Shown here piece by piece: positions 1-6,725 of a DNA stretch of 9,241 nt. Where the stretch lies: positions 1 to 9,241 of the forward strand of contig JAISRP010000014.1 of the NCBI GenBank assembly GCA_031273585.1. The letters are read 5' to 3'. The notes beneath the pieces are model-generated. The model made no database searches, was not told the DNA's origin, and saw only the letters and a program-made list of their open reading frames with translations. The translations under genes and the position numbers were made by a program. The number at the start of each line of letters is the position of its first letter. Positions within the stretch are counted from its first letter, which is position 1. This stretch comes from Synergistaceae bacterium. GTDB lineage: Bacteria > Synergistota > Synergistia > Synergistales > Synergistaceae.

Positions 1-626
1 GGCCCGTGCATCGAAACGGCGACGAGGGCCAGGGCTGCCGCTGTCAGGAACAGGATTGTCCGCGACGACAGAAACGAGATGAGGACGAACCCGCCAAGGA
101 AGGTCCCCAGGATGCTCCCTGCGGACGAGAGGGAGGAGAAGCGCCCGACCGTGGCGCCGGCGGAGCCCAGGTTTTCGATGGCGAGCCTCACAACGAACGG
201 GGAGACCATGCCCAGGATGACGCTCGGCGCGGCGAAGAGGCAGAGGGCAGCTATCACCGAGCCTAAATATATATTCGGGATGTTGGAGGATATCAGCTCG
301 AGCAGGGGGTTCGCGATCAGGGCTATTGCCGTCGTCGTCAGGGAGGCGCGGAATATGACGCGCGCTAAGGCGTCCTGATGTGGGAATTTGTCCGAGACGA
401 CCCCGCCGAGCCAGTAGCCGGAGGCCAGGCTCGCCATTATGATCCCGATGAGCGAGGTCCAGACGACGAGCGATGCGCCCATGTACGGGGCCATGACGCG
501 GGAGCCGGCCATCTCCAGGATCATGACGCAGGCCCCGCAGACAAATGATGTCACGGCAAGGCCGGCCGAGGTGACGGGTTTTGCGCCCGAGGACGGCAAC
601 TCGCGATTTTCCGAATGTCCCTCCAT
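1..626 (-). CDS. Fused MFS/spermidine-synthase-like membrane protein, N-terminal part (C-terminus off the left edge)
   Basis: The frame is open from an ATG at 626 to the window edge, giving 208 residues with no stop. A short hydrophilic leader (about 1-20) is followed by hydrophobic helices. Residues 37-80 contain LEMAGSRVMAPYMGASLVVW and then a SGYWLGGVVSDK stretch. Residues 138-190 hold a GMVSPFVVRLA segment and an SAGSILGTFLGGF segment. I recognise these as the conserved membrane half of 'fused MFS/spermidine synthase' proteins, whose missing C-terminal half is normally a Rossmann-type aminopropyltransferase-like domain. Whether the full protein makes polyamines, transports something or does both cannot be judged here. 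A weak AGG lies about 8 bases before the ATG. The gene starts 68 bases after the TRAP permease stop on the same strand with no clear terminator between, so it is probably the last visible gene of the TRAP operon. Family call good; function uncertain. Confidence 0.82.
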   Translation of the reverse strand, partial: MEGHSENRELPSSGAKPVTSAGLAVTSFVCGACVMILEMAGSRVMAPYMGASLVVWTSLIGIIMASLASGYWLGGVVSDKFPHQDALARVIFRASLTTTAIALIANPLLELISSNIPNIYLGSVIAALCLFAAPSVILGMVSPFVVRLAIENLGSAGATVGRFSSLSSAGSILGTFLGGFVLISFLSSRTILFLTAAALALVAVSMHG

Positions 627-694
627 TGGGGACCTGTCATGACCGGTCTGTGCTTTAACGCGGTTTTTTGCCAAAGGGGACACCACTTTCGTTT

Positions 695-2665
695 TTATGT
701 CAATGACGCCGCGGTCGAGGCGGCAGTTTTTTTAAAGTATACGAGAGCGCCCAGCAACAGCAGAGAGCAGCCGACGCTCAGCAGTACGCTGTGGTGAATC
801 GCTGCAATCGCGGCGCACCCTGTCGCAACCCTCTCCCACGCCCTGAGGTTCCTGTACGACCAGCCCTCCAGCGCCGAGGCGAGGGACGTGACCCCTATGA
901 GGGCGGACACGACCAGAATCGTGAGCTCCATCGGCTCCGCGTTCTGCAGCAACAGCATCGGATTATACACGAAAACATAGGGAAGCATATAGGACGACAG
1001 GGCTATGCGGGTTGCCGTGATGCCGGTCTTAGCCGGGCTCGCTCCGGCGATTCCCGCCCCAGTGAACGCAGCCAGGCACACGGGAGGGGTGAGGTCGGCC
1101 ATTATCCCGAAGTAGAACACGAACAGGTGGGCCGAGAGCGGCATCACCTTCATCCCGATGAGGGCCGGGGCGATTATCGTGCTGCAGACTATGTAGTTTG
1201 CCGTCGTGGGGAGCCCCATCCCGAGCACGAGACATGCCACCATTGACATGATCAGGGTCAGGAGGAGGTTGTTTCCCGAGATGTCGATTATGTTGTTCGA
1301 TATCGTAAGCCCGAGCGACGTAAGGGACGACGTCCCGACGACGAAGCCGACGAGCGCGCAGGCCATTGCCACGCCGAGCGCCCCTCGGGAGCCCTCGGCC
1401 AAGGCGTTGACGATCTTCATGGGGGTCATCCTCGTGTGCCGCCTGAGGGTGCTGAACACCAGCACGGATACGATCCCGGTGAATCCGGCCCTAAGCGGGG
1501 TGTACTTCATCAGGAGCGTGGCTATTATTATTATTATGGGAAGAAGAAGATGTCCGTCGCGCTTCAGCACCTCCGTCACGAGGGGTAGCTGCTCGCGGGG
1601 CAGCCCCCTCAGGCCGGATTTCATCGCCCTGATGTGCACGTTCATGAATATCGCGGTGTAATAGAGCAGGGCCGGTATGATCGCGGCGGCGGCGATCGTC
1701 AGGTACGGCATTCCAAGAAATTCGCTCATGATGAAGGCCCCGGCCCCCATTATGGGGGGCATGAGCTGCCCTCCCGTGGAGGCGCACGCCTCGACCGCCC
1801 CCGCGTAGTACGGGGCATACCCCACTCTTTTCATGAGCGGTATCGTAAATGTTCCGGTCGTGGCCACGTTTGCGACGGACGAGCCGTTGATGGTGCCGAG
1901 CAGCCCCGAGGCGACGACGGCGACCTTAGCGGGCCCCCCGGGCTTGCCGCCCGCCAGCGCCAGGGCGAGCTCGTTAAAAAATCTCGCCCCCCCGCTCTCC
2001 GAGAGAAACGCCCCGAATATTATGAACACTATGACGAACGTCGACGACACTCCGAGCGCCACCCCGAAGATGCCCTCCGGGGTGAGGTACATGTGCTGGA
2101 TTATCCGGCTCACGCTGTAGCCCCGGATCTGGAACATGCCGGGCGTCAGGTTGCCGAAGTAGCAGTAGGCGAGGAAGAGCATGGCAAGGCACGGCAGGAC
2201 GTTGCCCACCACGCGGCGGCCTCCCTCAACGACCAGGACTATGGCGGCGACGCCGAGCCATATTTCGCGGGGAAGGGGGGCCGCCCCCCTCCTCGCGATC
2301 TCGTTGAAAAATACCACTATATACCCTATAACTAAGCCCCCTGCCAGGGCGAGCAGCCAGTCGTACCACGGGGCCGAAGTCTTGCCGCAGCGCCTCGCGG
2401 CGGGGTACAGTATGAACACGGCAACGATCGCGAACGTGAGGTGGACGGACCGCTGGATCACCACCGGCATGGTGGCGATCCCCGCCGAGTACAGGTGAAA
2501 CAGCGTCATGGCGCAAAGCCACGCGGTTATGAAACGTCCCTGCCACCCGGACAGCCGCCGGAACCTGCTCTCGGCGTCGTACTTCTCGACGAGAGACGCG
2601 ACCTCGGCCTCATCCATCGAGACCTGGCCGACGAGATCGTCCCTGCCGCCGTCGTCCGGGACCAT
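695..2665 (-). CDS. TRAP transporter permease, 4TM/12TM fusion (TAXI type)
   Basis: This integral inner-membrane protein of 656 residues combines the small (DctQ-like) and large (DctM-like) TRAP subunits. It should use an ion gradient to import a substrate handed over by the TAXI binding protein encoded just upstream. Residues 1-40 are soluble. Residues 45-170 hold about four membrane helices. From about 190 the DctM-type domain begins, with INGSSVANVATTGTFTIPLM at 260-279, STGGQLMPPIMGAGAF at 296-311, GLPTTANY at 484-491 and ADLTPPVCLAAF at 523-534, all signature stretches of fused TAXI permeases. Length is usual for the family. The ATG at 2665 lies one base after the binding-protein stop, implying translational coupling. 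An alternative start is Met17 (2617), which begins an MDEAEVASLVEKYD stretch typical of the family's N-terminus; neither start has a strong Shine-Dalgarno. Residues 377-381 are five isoleucines, all ATA codons. The substrate is unknown. Confidence 0.93.
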   Translation of the reverse strand: MVPDDGGRDDLVGQVSMDEAEVASLVEKYDAESRFRRLSGWQGRFITAWLCAMTLFHLYSAGIATMPVVIQRSVHLTFAIVAVFILYPAARRCGKTSAPWYDWLLALAGGLVIGYIVVFFNEIARRGAAPLPREIWLGVAAIVLVVEGGRRVVGNVLPCLAMLFLAYCYFGNLTPGMFQIRGYSVSRIIQHMYLTPEGIFGVALGVSSTFVIVFIIFGAFLSESGGARFFNELALALAGGKPGGPAKVAVVASGLLGTINGSSVANVATTGTFTIPLMKRVGYAPYYAGAVEACASTGGQLMPPIMGAGAFIMSEFLGMPYLTIAAAAIIPALLYYTAIFMNVHIRAMKSGLRGLPREQLPLVTEVLKRDGHLLLPIIIIIATLLMKYTPLRAGFTGIVSVLVFSTLRRHTRMTPMKIVNALAEGSRGALGVAMACALVGFVVGTSSLTSLGLTISNNIIDISGNNLLLTLIMSMVACLVLGMGLPTTANYIVCSTIIAPALIGMKVMPLSAHLFVFYFGIMADLTPPVCLAAFTGAGIAGASPAKTGITATRIALSSYMLPYVFVYNPMLLLQNAEPMELTILVVSALIGVTSLASALEGWSYRNLRAWERVATGCAAIAAIHHSVLLSVGCSLLLLGALVYFKKTAASTAASLT

Positions 2666-2666
2666 G

Positions 2667-3614
2667 CTACTTTATCGCGCCTATCTCTTTGTAATATTTC
2701 TCGGCGCCGGGGTGAAGCGGAATCCTTATGACGTCCACTGCGGCCGAGTCCATGAACGACATGTTCGCCGCCACGTTCACGAGGTCCTGCTTGTTCTCGA
2801 ACAGGGCCTTCGTCATCTGGTAGACGAGGTCGGTGTCCAGCTTTTCATGGGCCGTCAGGGTGTTCCACGTGGCCGCCACCTTGAGAGGCTCGTCCTGCCC
2901 CTTGTAGGAGCCGGCCGGGATCACGAACTCGGAGTAGTAGGGCAGCTCCTTGTTCAGGGCGGCGATCAGGTCGTCCTCAAGGGCTATCAGGTGTCCAGTC
3001 CCGATCGTGGTGACCTCGACCAGGGCCGACGAGCCTATGGCCGCCATCATGAAACCGGCGTCGATGTTCTTGTCGGCAAGGGCGCTCGCCGTCTCGCTCA
3101 ATCCGAGGTTCTGAGCCCTGATGTCGCTGTCCGGGTCGATCCCGGCCACCTTGAGCAGAGCCCTCGCCGTCTGCTCCGTCCCGCTTGCGACGGCCCCGAT
3201 GCCGACCCTCTTGCCCTTGAGGTCCTTGATGCTGGTGATCCCGCTCCCCTCGGCCACCATGAACTGAATCGGCTCTGGGTAGAGCGGCGCCACGCCGCGG
3301 AGGTGCTTCTGCGGTTTGCCCTCGAACGACTGCAGCCCGTTGTAGGCGAAGTAGTAGAGCCCGTCAGTGAACGCGACCTCCGCCTCGCCGTTCTCCAGCA
3401 GCTGAAGGTTCTGCGCGGTCCCCCCGGTCGACTGAGAGGCCGCTCTCATGTCGGGGATGACCCTGTTCCAGATCGATGCCATCGCCGACCCGACCGGGTA
3501 ATAAGTCCCTCCGGTGGACCCGGTGCCTATGTTGATAAAAGTAGCGGCGCCCGCCGCCGCCGAGAATATGGAGATCATCGCGATGGAAAGAAGGACCAGC
3601 ATGAATTTTTTCAT
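2667..3614 (-). CDS. TAXI family TRAP transporter solute-binding protein
   Basis: Periplasmic receptor of 315 residues that captures the substrate for the TRAP permease encoded next. Residues 1-23 form a classic signal peptide (MKKF, hydrophobic core, AAAGA cleavage region) with no lipobox cysteine, so the mature protein should be soluble. The mature N-terminus carries INIGTGSTGGTYYPVGSAMA (28-47), the hallmark of the TAXI family. Further family features are STGGTAQNLQLLENGEAEVAF (62-82, binding-site region), KGKRVGIGAVASGTE (133-147) and a C-terminal PLHPGAEKYYKEIG (299-312). The open frame extends five codons upstream to 3629, but I chose the ATG at 3614 because GGGAGG lies 7 bases before it and the signal peptide begins there. 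Known TAXI proteins bind small organic acids such as glutamate or 2-oxoglutarate; the ligand here cannot be read from sequence. First main gene of a minus-strand operon. Confidence 0.95.
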   Translation of the reverse strand: MKKFMLVLLSIAMISIFSAAAGAATFINIGTGSTGGTYYPVGSAMASIWNRVIPDMRAASQSTGGTAQNLQLLENGEAEVAFTDGLYYFAYNGLQSFEGKPQKHLRGVAPLYPEPIQFMVAEGSGITSIKDLKGKRVGIGAVASGTEQTARALLKVAGIDPDSDIRAQNLGLSETASALADKNIDAGFMMAAIGSSALVEVTTIGTGHLIALEDDLIAALNKELPYYSEFVIPAGSYKGQDEPLKVAATWNTLTAHEKLDTDLVYQMTKALFENKQDLVNVAANMSFMDSAAVDVIRIPLHPGAEKYYKEIGAIK

Positions 3615-3616
3615 TT

Positions 3617-3688
3617 TTAAGCCTCCCATAGTTTTTCGGATATTTTAAATGAAACGAGATGCCCCAACAATACCAGCCTACATGGCAT
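3617..3688 (-). CDS. Possible 23-codon leader ORF upstream of the TAXI gene
   Basis: An ATG at 3688 is preceded by a very purine-rich AAAGGGAGGGGGG run acting as a plausible ribosome binding site. The frame (starting MPCRLVLLG, ending EKLWEA) stops with TAA two bases before the TAXI start codon, so translating it would carry ribosomes across the TAXI Shine-Dalgarno. The peptide matches no family I know. It could be a leader peptide or translational-coupling device, or just a chance short frame in the 5' leader. The longer open frame reaching back to 3949 looks spurious because it crosses the predicted promoter. Confidence 0.3.
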   Translation of the reverse strand: MPCRLVLLGHLVSFKISEKLWEA

Positions 3689-3691
3689 CCC
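3656..3691 (-). promoter_or_regulatory. Leader hairpin covering the start of the short leader ORF
   Basis: In the minus-strand transcript, GGGATGCC (3691-3684) can pair with GGCATCTC (3663-3656). The result is an 8-bp stem with one G-U pair and a 20-nt loop. The stem includes the ATG of the short leader ORF and the end of its G-rich ribosome binding site, so folding would hide that start. It is not a terminator, since no U-run follows. Seen by eye; no energy calculation was made. Confidence 0.3.
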
Positions 3692-3740
3692 CCCTCCCTT
3701 TATCATCTTAACGGACATGCTGTTTTGCTTAACTCGGATG

Positions 3741-3768
3741 ATTATAATATCTAAGCGTGGAATATCAA
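3741..3768 (-). promoter_or_regulatory. Sigma70-type promoter for the TRAP operon
   Basis: Read on the minus strand, TTGATA (3768-3763; 5 of 6 to consensus) is followed after 16 bases by a perfect TATAAT (3746-3741). Transcription should start near 3734, giving a leader of about 120 nt before the TAXI gene. The -35 box lies inside one arm of the inverted repeat 3765-3789. This is the strongest promoter match seen in the window. Confidence 0.6.
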
Positions 3769-3789
3769 AATTTTTGCGATAAATTTTGA
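3765..3789. promoter_or_regulatory. Perfect 9-bp inverted repeat between divergent promoters (operator candidate)
   Basis: TCAAAATTT (3765-3773) and AAATTTTGA (3781-3789) are exact reverse complements separated by seven bases (TTGCGAT). Each arm covers most of a -35 box: TATCAA at 3763-3768 for the TRAP operon and TTGACG at 3786-3791 for the plus-strand promoter. A dimeric regulator bound here could control both directions. Part of the symmetry follows from two opposed -35 boxes, but only about four bases per arm are explained that way. No known regulator site is recognised. Confidence 0.4.
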
Positions 3790-3814
3790 CGCTGTCGGCG
3801 CAAATGTTTAAAAA
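3786..3814 (+). promoter_or_regulatory. Distal promoter candidate for the DUF364-ABC-MoeA operon
   Basis: TTGACG (3786-3791, 5 of 6) is followed after 17 bases by TAAAAA (3809-3814, 4 of 6). A transcript from here would carry a leader of about 225 nt before the first gene at 4046. I looked in that leader for a molybdenum-cofactor or tungsten-cofactor riboswitch and could not recognise one. Confidence 0.35.
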
Positions 3815-3933
3815 TGGGTCTTGGGAAGAAGGTTGCCGGGCGAAAACTGACGGCTGTTGGGTTATTTGGACCTCAGGGTGTGTTGACTTGACCTCGAAAT
3901 AGGAGATTATCACAGACGAGCGACGCAAGAATA

Positions 3934-3972
3934 TGCAATCATGTTGCACTGAATCGATCTTAGTGTTACACT
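3934..3972 (+). promoter_or_regulatory. Proximal promoter candidate with two overlapping palindromes
   Basis: TTGCAC (3944-3949) and an extended -10, TGT-TACACT (3964-3972), are spaced by 17 bases and would start transcription near 3979, about 67 nt before the DUF364 gene. The -35 box sits in the right arm of TGCAA-TCATG-TTGCA (3934-3948). The -10 box sits in the right half of AGTGT-T-ACACT (3962-3972), a perfect 11-base palindrome. Such overlap is typical of repressor sites. A near copy of the first motif occurs at 6726-6738 before the binding-protein gene. The box matches alone are only moderate. Confidence 0.4.
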
Positions 3973-4025
3973 CGCTCCTATCAGAAGTTCATTCTAACCT
4001 ATCGACTGATCATTTTTACGAATTG

Positions 4026-4045
4026 AAGGAGCTTGTTGTTAAGCT
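4026..4045 (+). promoter_or_regulatory. Widely spaced ribosome binding site with bridging hairpin
   Basis: AAGGAG (4026-4031) is the only good Shine-Dalgarno before the ATG at 4046, but it lies 14 bases away. The gap contains AGCTT-GTTGTT-AAGCT (4030-4045), a perfect 5-bp stem with a six-base loop, whose folding would shorten the distance or cover the end of the site. An in-frame TAA at 4040-4042 excludes any earlier start codon close to the site. Confidence 0.4.
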
Positions 4046-4900
4046 ATGATTGAAAATAATCGCCGCGACGATCTCATTTTAAACGAAACCATTGACGAAG
4101 TTGAAACCCAGCTTGGCAATGATATTGGCGCCATAACTGTTGAAAGAGCTGTGCTGGGGTTATTTTTTACAGGAGTGAAGCTGAGCGACGGGAGCGGGGG
4201 CGTCTCTTTCACTCCGGTCAAGGAGATCCCGGAGGCCGTCTGTTGTCCTAGCTCGGCGAAAGCCATGCCGCTGTCGGGAAAGCTTTCGGGGAGGTCTGCG
4301 CGAGAATATTTGAACGATATCGGAAGCGGGAATGTCCTGAAGCGGGCGCTTGGAATAGCGATGCTCAACGCACTGAGCTCCTCCTGCTGGAACAGGCGGC
4401 AGCCAGAAGGGTATAAAATCGTAAGGGGCGCGGATGCGTTTGACGAAATCGACGTTGGCAGATATCGGAAGACTGCCGTCATAGGCGCGCTTGTCCCCAT
4501 GTTGAAACGCCTCGTAGCGGCAAACTGCGATTTCAAAGTCTTTGAACAGGATCCCTCCACTTTGAAGCCGCGCGAGATGGAGTTTTACGCGCCTCCTGAG
4601 GACGCCGGAAAACATATTCCTTTCGCGGACCTGATCGTCATAACCGGCGCGACATTGTTGAACGGCACATTGGCCGGATTGCTCGACCTGGCCGGAGCAA
4701 ATGCCGAAGTGGTAGTGACCGGGCCGACCGCGAGCATGTTGCCTGGGGCTTTTTTCAAGCGCGGAGTGACCGTCTTGGGAGGCATACTCGTCACAAAGCC
4801 GGACGAAATTCTCGACGTGATCGCAGAGGGCGGCTCCGGTTATCATTTTTTTGGAAAATCCGCCGACCGTTTCGTCATCAAGCGCCCGTCGCTGCAGTAA
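4046..4900 (+). CDS. DUF4213/DUF364 'putative heavy-metal chelation' protein
   Basis: Cytoplasmic protein of 284 residues with no signal peptide or membrane helix. Residues about 10-95 match the N-terminal DUF4213 domain, with GVKLSDGSGGVSFTP at 43-57 and LSGKLSGRSA at 76-85. Residues about 140-280 match DUF364 (PF04016): AVIGALVPML at 144-153, FEQDP at 166-170, DLIVITGATLLNGTLAGLLD at 195-214, VVVTGPTASMLPGAFF at 222-237, RGVTVLGG at 239-246 and EGGSGYHFFG at 261-270. The structure of a family member from Desulfitobacterium (Dhaf4260) showed an enolase-like N-domain plus a Rossmann-like domain, and a role in heavy-metal chelation was proposed; this remains unproven. C66, C67, C114, C161, H190 and H267 are possible metal ligands (my inference). 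The stop overlaps the permease start by one base (taATG), so its production is tied to the transporter. Family call firm, role inferred. Confidence 0.9.
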   Translation: MIENNRRDDLILNETIDEVETQLGNDIGAITVERAVLGLFFTGVKLSDGSGGVSFTPVKEIPEAVCCPSSAKAMPLSGKLSGRSAREYLNDIGSGNVLKRALGIAMLNALSSSCWNRRQPEGYKIVRGADAFDEIDVGRYRKTAVIGALVPMLKRLVAANCDFKVFEQDPSTLKPREMEFYAPPEDAGKHIPFADLIVITGATLLNGTLAGLLDLAGANAEVVVTGPTASMLPGAFFKRGVTVLGGILVTKPDEILDVIAEGGSGYHFFGKSADRFVIKRPSLQ

Positions 4901-5925
4901 TGAAAATCCGCGGTATTCAGGATAAATTCTGGCTCGTAATCTCGTTATTCTTGTTTGTCTTGATTGTGGGATTTTTTTTGTCGTTTCTTGTCGGCAGATA
5001 TCCTATTGCGCCAAAAACCGTGTTTGACATTGTCGTCTCTAATTTTTACGAGACGCAGCATTATTGGGATCAAAACATAGAAACTGTGGTCATGGAAATC
5101 CGGCTCCCGCGGGTGCTGCTTGCCATTCTGGTCGGAGGTGCTCTCTCGCTCTCCGGGGCTTCGTATCAGGCGCTTTTCAAAAATCCCATGGTCTCGCCGG
5201 ACATCCTCGGGGTCTCTTCAGGCGCGGGTTTCGGGGCCGCCGTAGCCATGCTGTACAGATGGCAATGGTGGCAAATTCAGGCGGCGGCGCTTGTCTTCGG
5301 GCTCATCGCCGTTGGCATGGCATGCGCCATCGCTTACTTCTATGCCAGGCAGGAGATCACGGTGCTGATCCTCGCGGGTTTAGTGACGTCAAGCCTTTTC
5401 CAGGCGCTCCTGGCTATCGTAAAGACTTTGGCCGACACGGACAATGTCCTGCCGTCGATTACGTTCTGGCTCATGGGGGGGCTCGGCAGAGCCTCTAACT
5501 CGGATGTCCTGCTCATGCTGCCGGCGTCCTCGATATCCTTTGCGCTTCTTTTCTGGTTCAGAAACCATATAGACGTTCTTTCGGCAGGGGAGGACGAGGC
5601 GAGGACGATGGGGATTAACGTGCCGTTCGTGAAATCGATAGTGATCCTCTGCTCCACGATGATGACCGTGGCTGCCGTCAGCATAAGCGGAATCATTGGA
5701 TGGGTCGGGCTTATCATACCTCACATCGCCAGATTGATGGTGGGCGCGAAATACTCTCGGATCGCATCTTCTTCTTTTTTGCTTGGGGGCGTTTTTCTGT
5801 TGTTGATCGACAACTCGATCAGGCACTCGGGAGGCGTGGAGCTGCCGCTCGGCGTGCTGTGCACTCTGGTGGGCACTCCGATTTTTGCCTTCCAGCTCTC
5901 CCAGGCGCGCAGGAGTTGGATGTAA
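4900..5925 (+). CDS. ABC transporter permease, FecCD/BtuC family (metal, siderophore, B12 or molybdate/tungstate type)
   Basis: Inner-membrane permease of 341 residues, usual for the family. It should form a homodimer, since only one permease gene is present, and pair with the ATPase encoded next. A first helix lies at about 11-31, followed by many hydrophobic segments. Family stretches are IRLPRVLLAILVGGALSLSG at 67-86, FKNPMVSPDILGVSSGAG at 93-110, the ATPase-contacting loop SAGEDEARTMGI at 228-239, SGIIGWVGLIIPHIARLMVG at 263-282 and ELPLGVLCTLVGTP at 314-327. The gene starts on the last base of the DUF364 stop and ends with a one-base overlap into the ATPase gene, implying coupled translation. 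The family includes importers of iron-siderophores, heme, cobalamin and, in Haemophilus MolB, molybdate/tungstate. The downstream MoeA-like gene favours the last, as inference. Confidence 0.94.
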   Translation: MKIRGIQDKFWLVISLFLFVLIVGFFLSFLVGRYPIAPKTVFDIVVSNFYETQHYWDQNIETVVMEIRLPRVLLAILVGGALSLSGASYQALFKNPMVSPDILGVSSGAGFGAAVAMLYRWQWWQIQAAALVFGLIAVGMACAIAYFYARQEITVLILAGLVTSSLFQALLAIVKTLADTDNVLPSITFWLMGGLGRASNSDVLLMLPASSISFALLFWFRNHIDVLSAGEDEARTMGINVPFVKSIVILCSTMMTVAAVSISGIIGWVGLIIPHIARLMVGAKYSRIASSSFLLGGVFLLLIDNSIRHSGGVELPLGVLCTLVGTPIFAFQLSQARRSWM

Positions 5926-6713
5926 TGCTCAAGGCAAAGGATGTTCGGTTTCAATATAAAAAGAACAGTCCGATCCTCAGGGATATATCGTTCGAGCTGG
6001 AGTACGGGCAAGTCCTCTGCCTGTTGGGGCCAAACGGCACAGGGAAAACGACGCTGCTTCGCTGCATTCTGGGTTTGAATAAAACATCCAGCGGCAGCGT
6101 ATCGATCGGCGACATCGATGTCTCGAGCCTGCCGGAACGAAAAAAAGCGGCGCACATGGCCTATGTCTCGCAGTCGTCGAAGGTCTCGTTTCCTTACGAG
6201 GTAAGAGACGTCGTCATGATGGGCCGGGTCGCCAGCTTTTCGCCCGGAGGAAGCGCTGCTCCGCGCGATGTCAAAATCGTGAATGATGTGATGGAACGAT
6301 TGGAGATCGGCGGCCTGGCGCGAAGGCGCTTCCAGGAGTTGAGCGGCGGGGAACAGCAGATGGTTTTGATAGCCCGCTCCCTTGCGCAGCAAGCCCGCAT
6401 AATCATAATGGACGAGCCGACGGCTAATCTCGACTTCAGCAACCAGACGAGAATCCTTCGCGTAATCCGGACGCTCTCGGACGATGGATTCGCGATTCTC
6501 ATGACCTCTCACTATCCTGATCACGCATTTCTCGCGTGTACGAAGGTCGCTCTGATGAGGGACGGACGCATCGTGAATCATGGCGCACCGGATAAAATCG
6601 TTACGACGCAAAACCTGACACAGCTTTACGGGATCCCGATTCGGGTCACATCGACCGACGTGATTGTAAACGGCAGCGCTATCAAGGTTTGCGTGCCAAT
6701 TTTAGCCTATTGA
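5925..6713 (+). CDS. ABC transporter ATP-binding protein (FecE/BtuD/MolC-like)
   Basis: ATPase of 262 residues that should drive the FecCD-type permease from the cytoplasmic face. All motifs are intact: aromatic A-loop Y11, Walker A GPNGTGKT (35-42), Q-loop Q83, signature LSGGEQQ (139-145), Walker B IIIMDEP with catalytic E164 (159-165), D-loop NLD (168-170) and switch H196 in TSH. I start it at the ATG on the last base of the permease stop, because AGGAG (5911-5915) lies 9 bases before it and residue 1 begins the usual MLKAKDVRFQY. The open frame runs back to about 5700, but that stretch overlaps the permease and is not family-like. The tail after about residue 240 is the usual variable end. 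An 88-base gap separates it from the binding-protein gene. Confidence 0.95.
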   Translation: MLKAKDVRFQYKKNSPILRDISFELEYGQVLCLLGPNGTGKTTLLRCILGLNKTSSGSVSIGDIDVSSLPERKKAAHMAYVSQSSKVSFPYEVRDVVMMGRVASFSPGGSAAPRDVKIVNDVMERLEIGGLARRRFQELSGGEQQMVLIARSLAQQARIIIMDEPTANLDFSNQTRILRVIRTLSDDGFAILMTSHYPDHAFLACTKVALMRDGRIVNHGAPDKIVTTQNLTQLYGIPIRVTSTDVIVNGSAIKVCVPILAY

Positions 6714-6725
6714 ATCACATAACTC

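Noticed and set aside
672..696. Short stem (AAAG...CTTT) followed by a T-run on the plus strand, as a terminator
   Set aside because: Only four to six pairs with a mismatch, and the T-run is on the strand with no upstream gene; it would not end the minus-strand operon.
2508..3620. 370-codon plus-strand open frame opposite the TAXI gene
   Set aside because: Shadow of the GC-rich TAXI gene; Arg/Gly/His-rich with no recognisable domain, while the opposite strand encodes a clear family member.
3615..3629. Five-codon extension of the TAXI gene to an ATG at 3629
   Set aside because: The Shine-Dalgarno GGGAGG lies inside this extension and points to the ATG at 3614, where the signal peptide begins.
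3617..3949. 110-codon minus-strand open frame in the divergent intergenic region
   Set aside because: It runs through both predicted promoters and the inverted repeat, has unremarkable composition and matches no family. Only its last 23 codons have a plausible ribosome site and are listed separately.
3820..4025. Molybdenum- or tungsten-cofactor riboswitch in the leader of the DUF364 gene
   Set aside because: Considered because of the MoeA context, but I could not recognise the conserved core by eye. A covariance-model search would decide.
5700..5924. Upstream extension of the ATPase frame into the permease gene
   Set aside because: It would overlap the permease by more than 200 bases with non-homologous residues; the ATG at 5925 has a proper ribosome site and the family-typical start.
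5721..6611. 296-codon minus-strand open frame opposite the ATPase gene
   Set aside because: Shadow frame; the plus strand carries a complete ATPase with all motifs.
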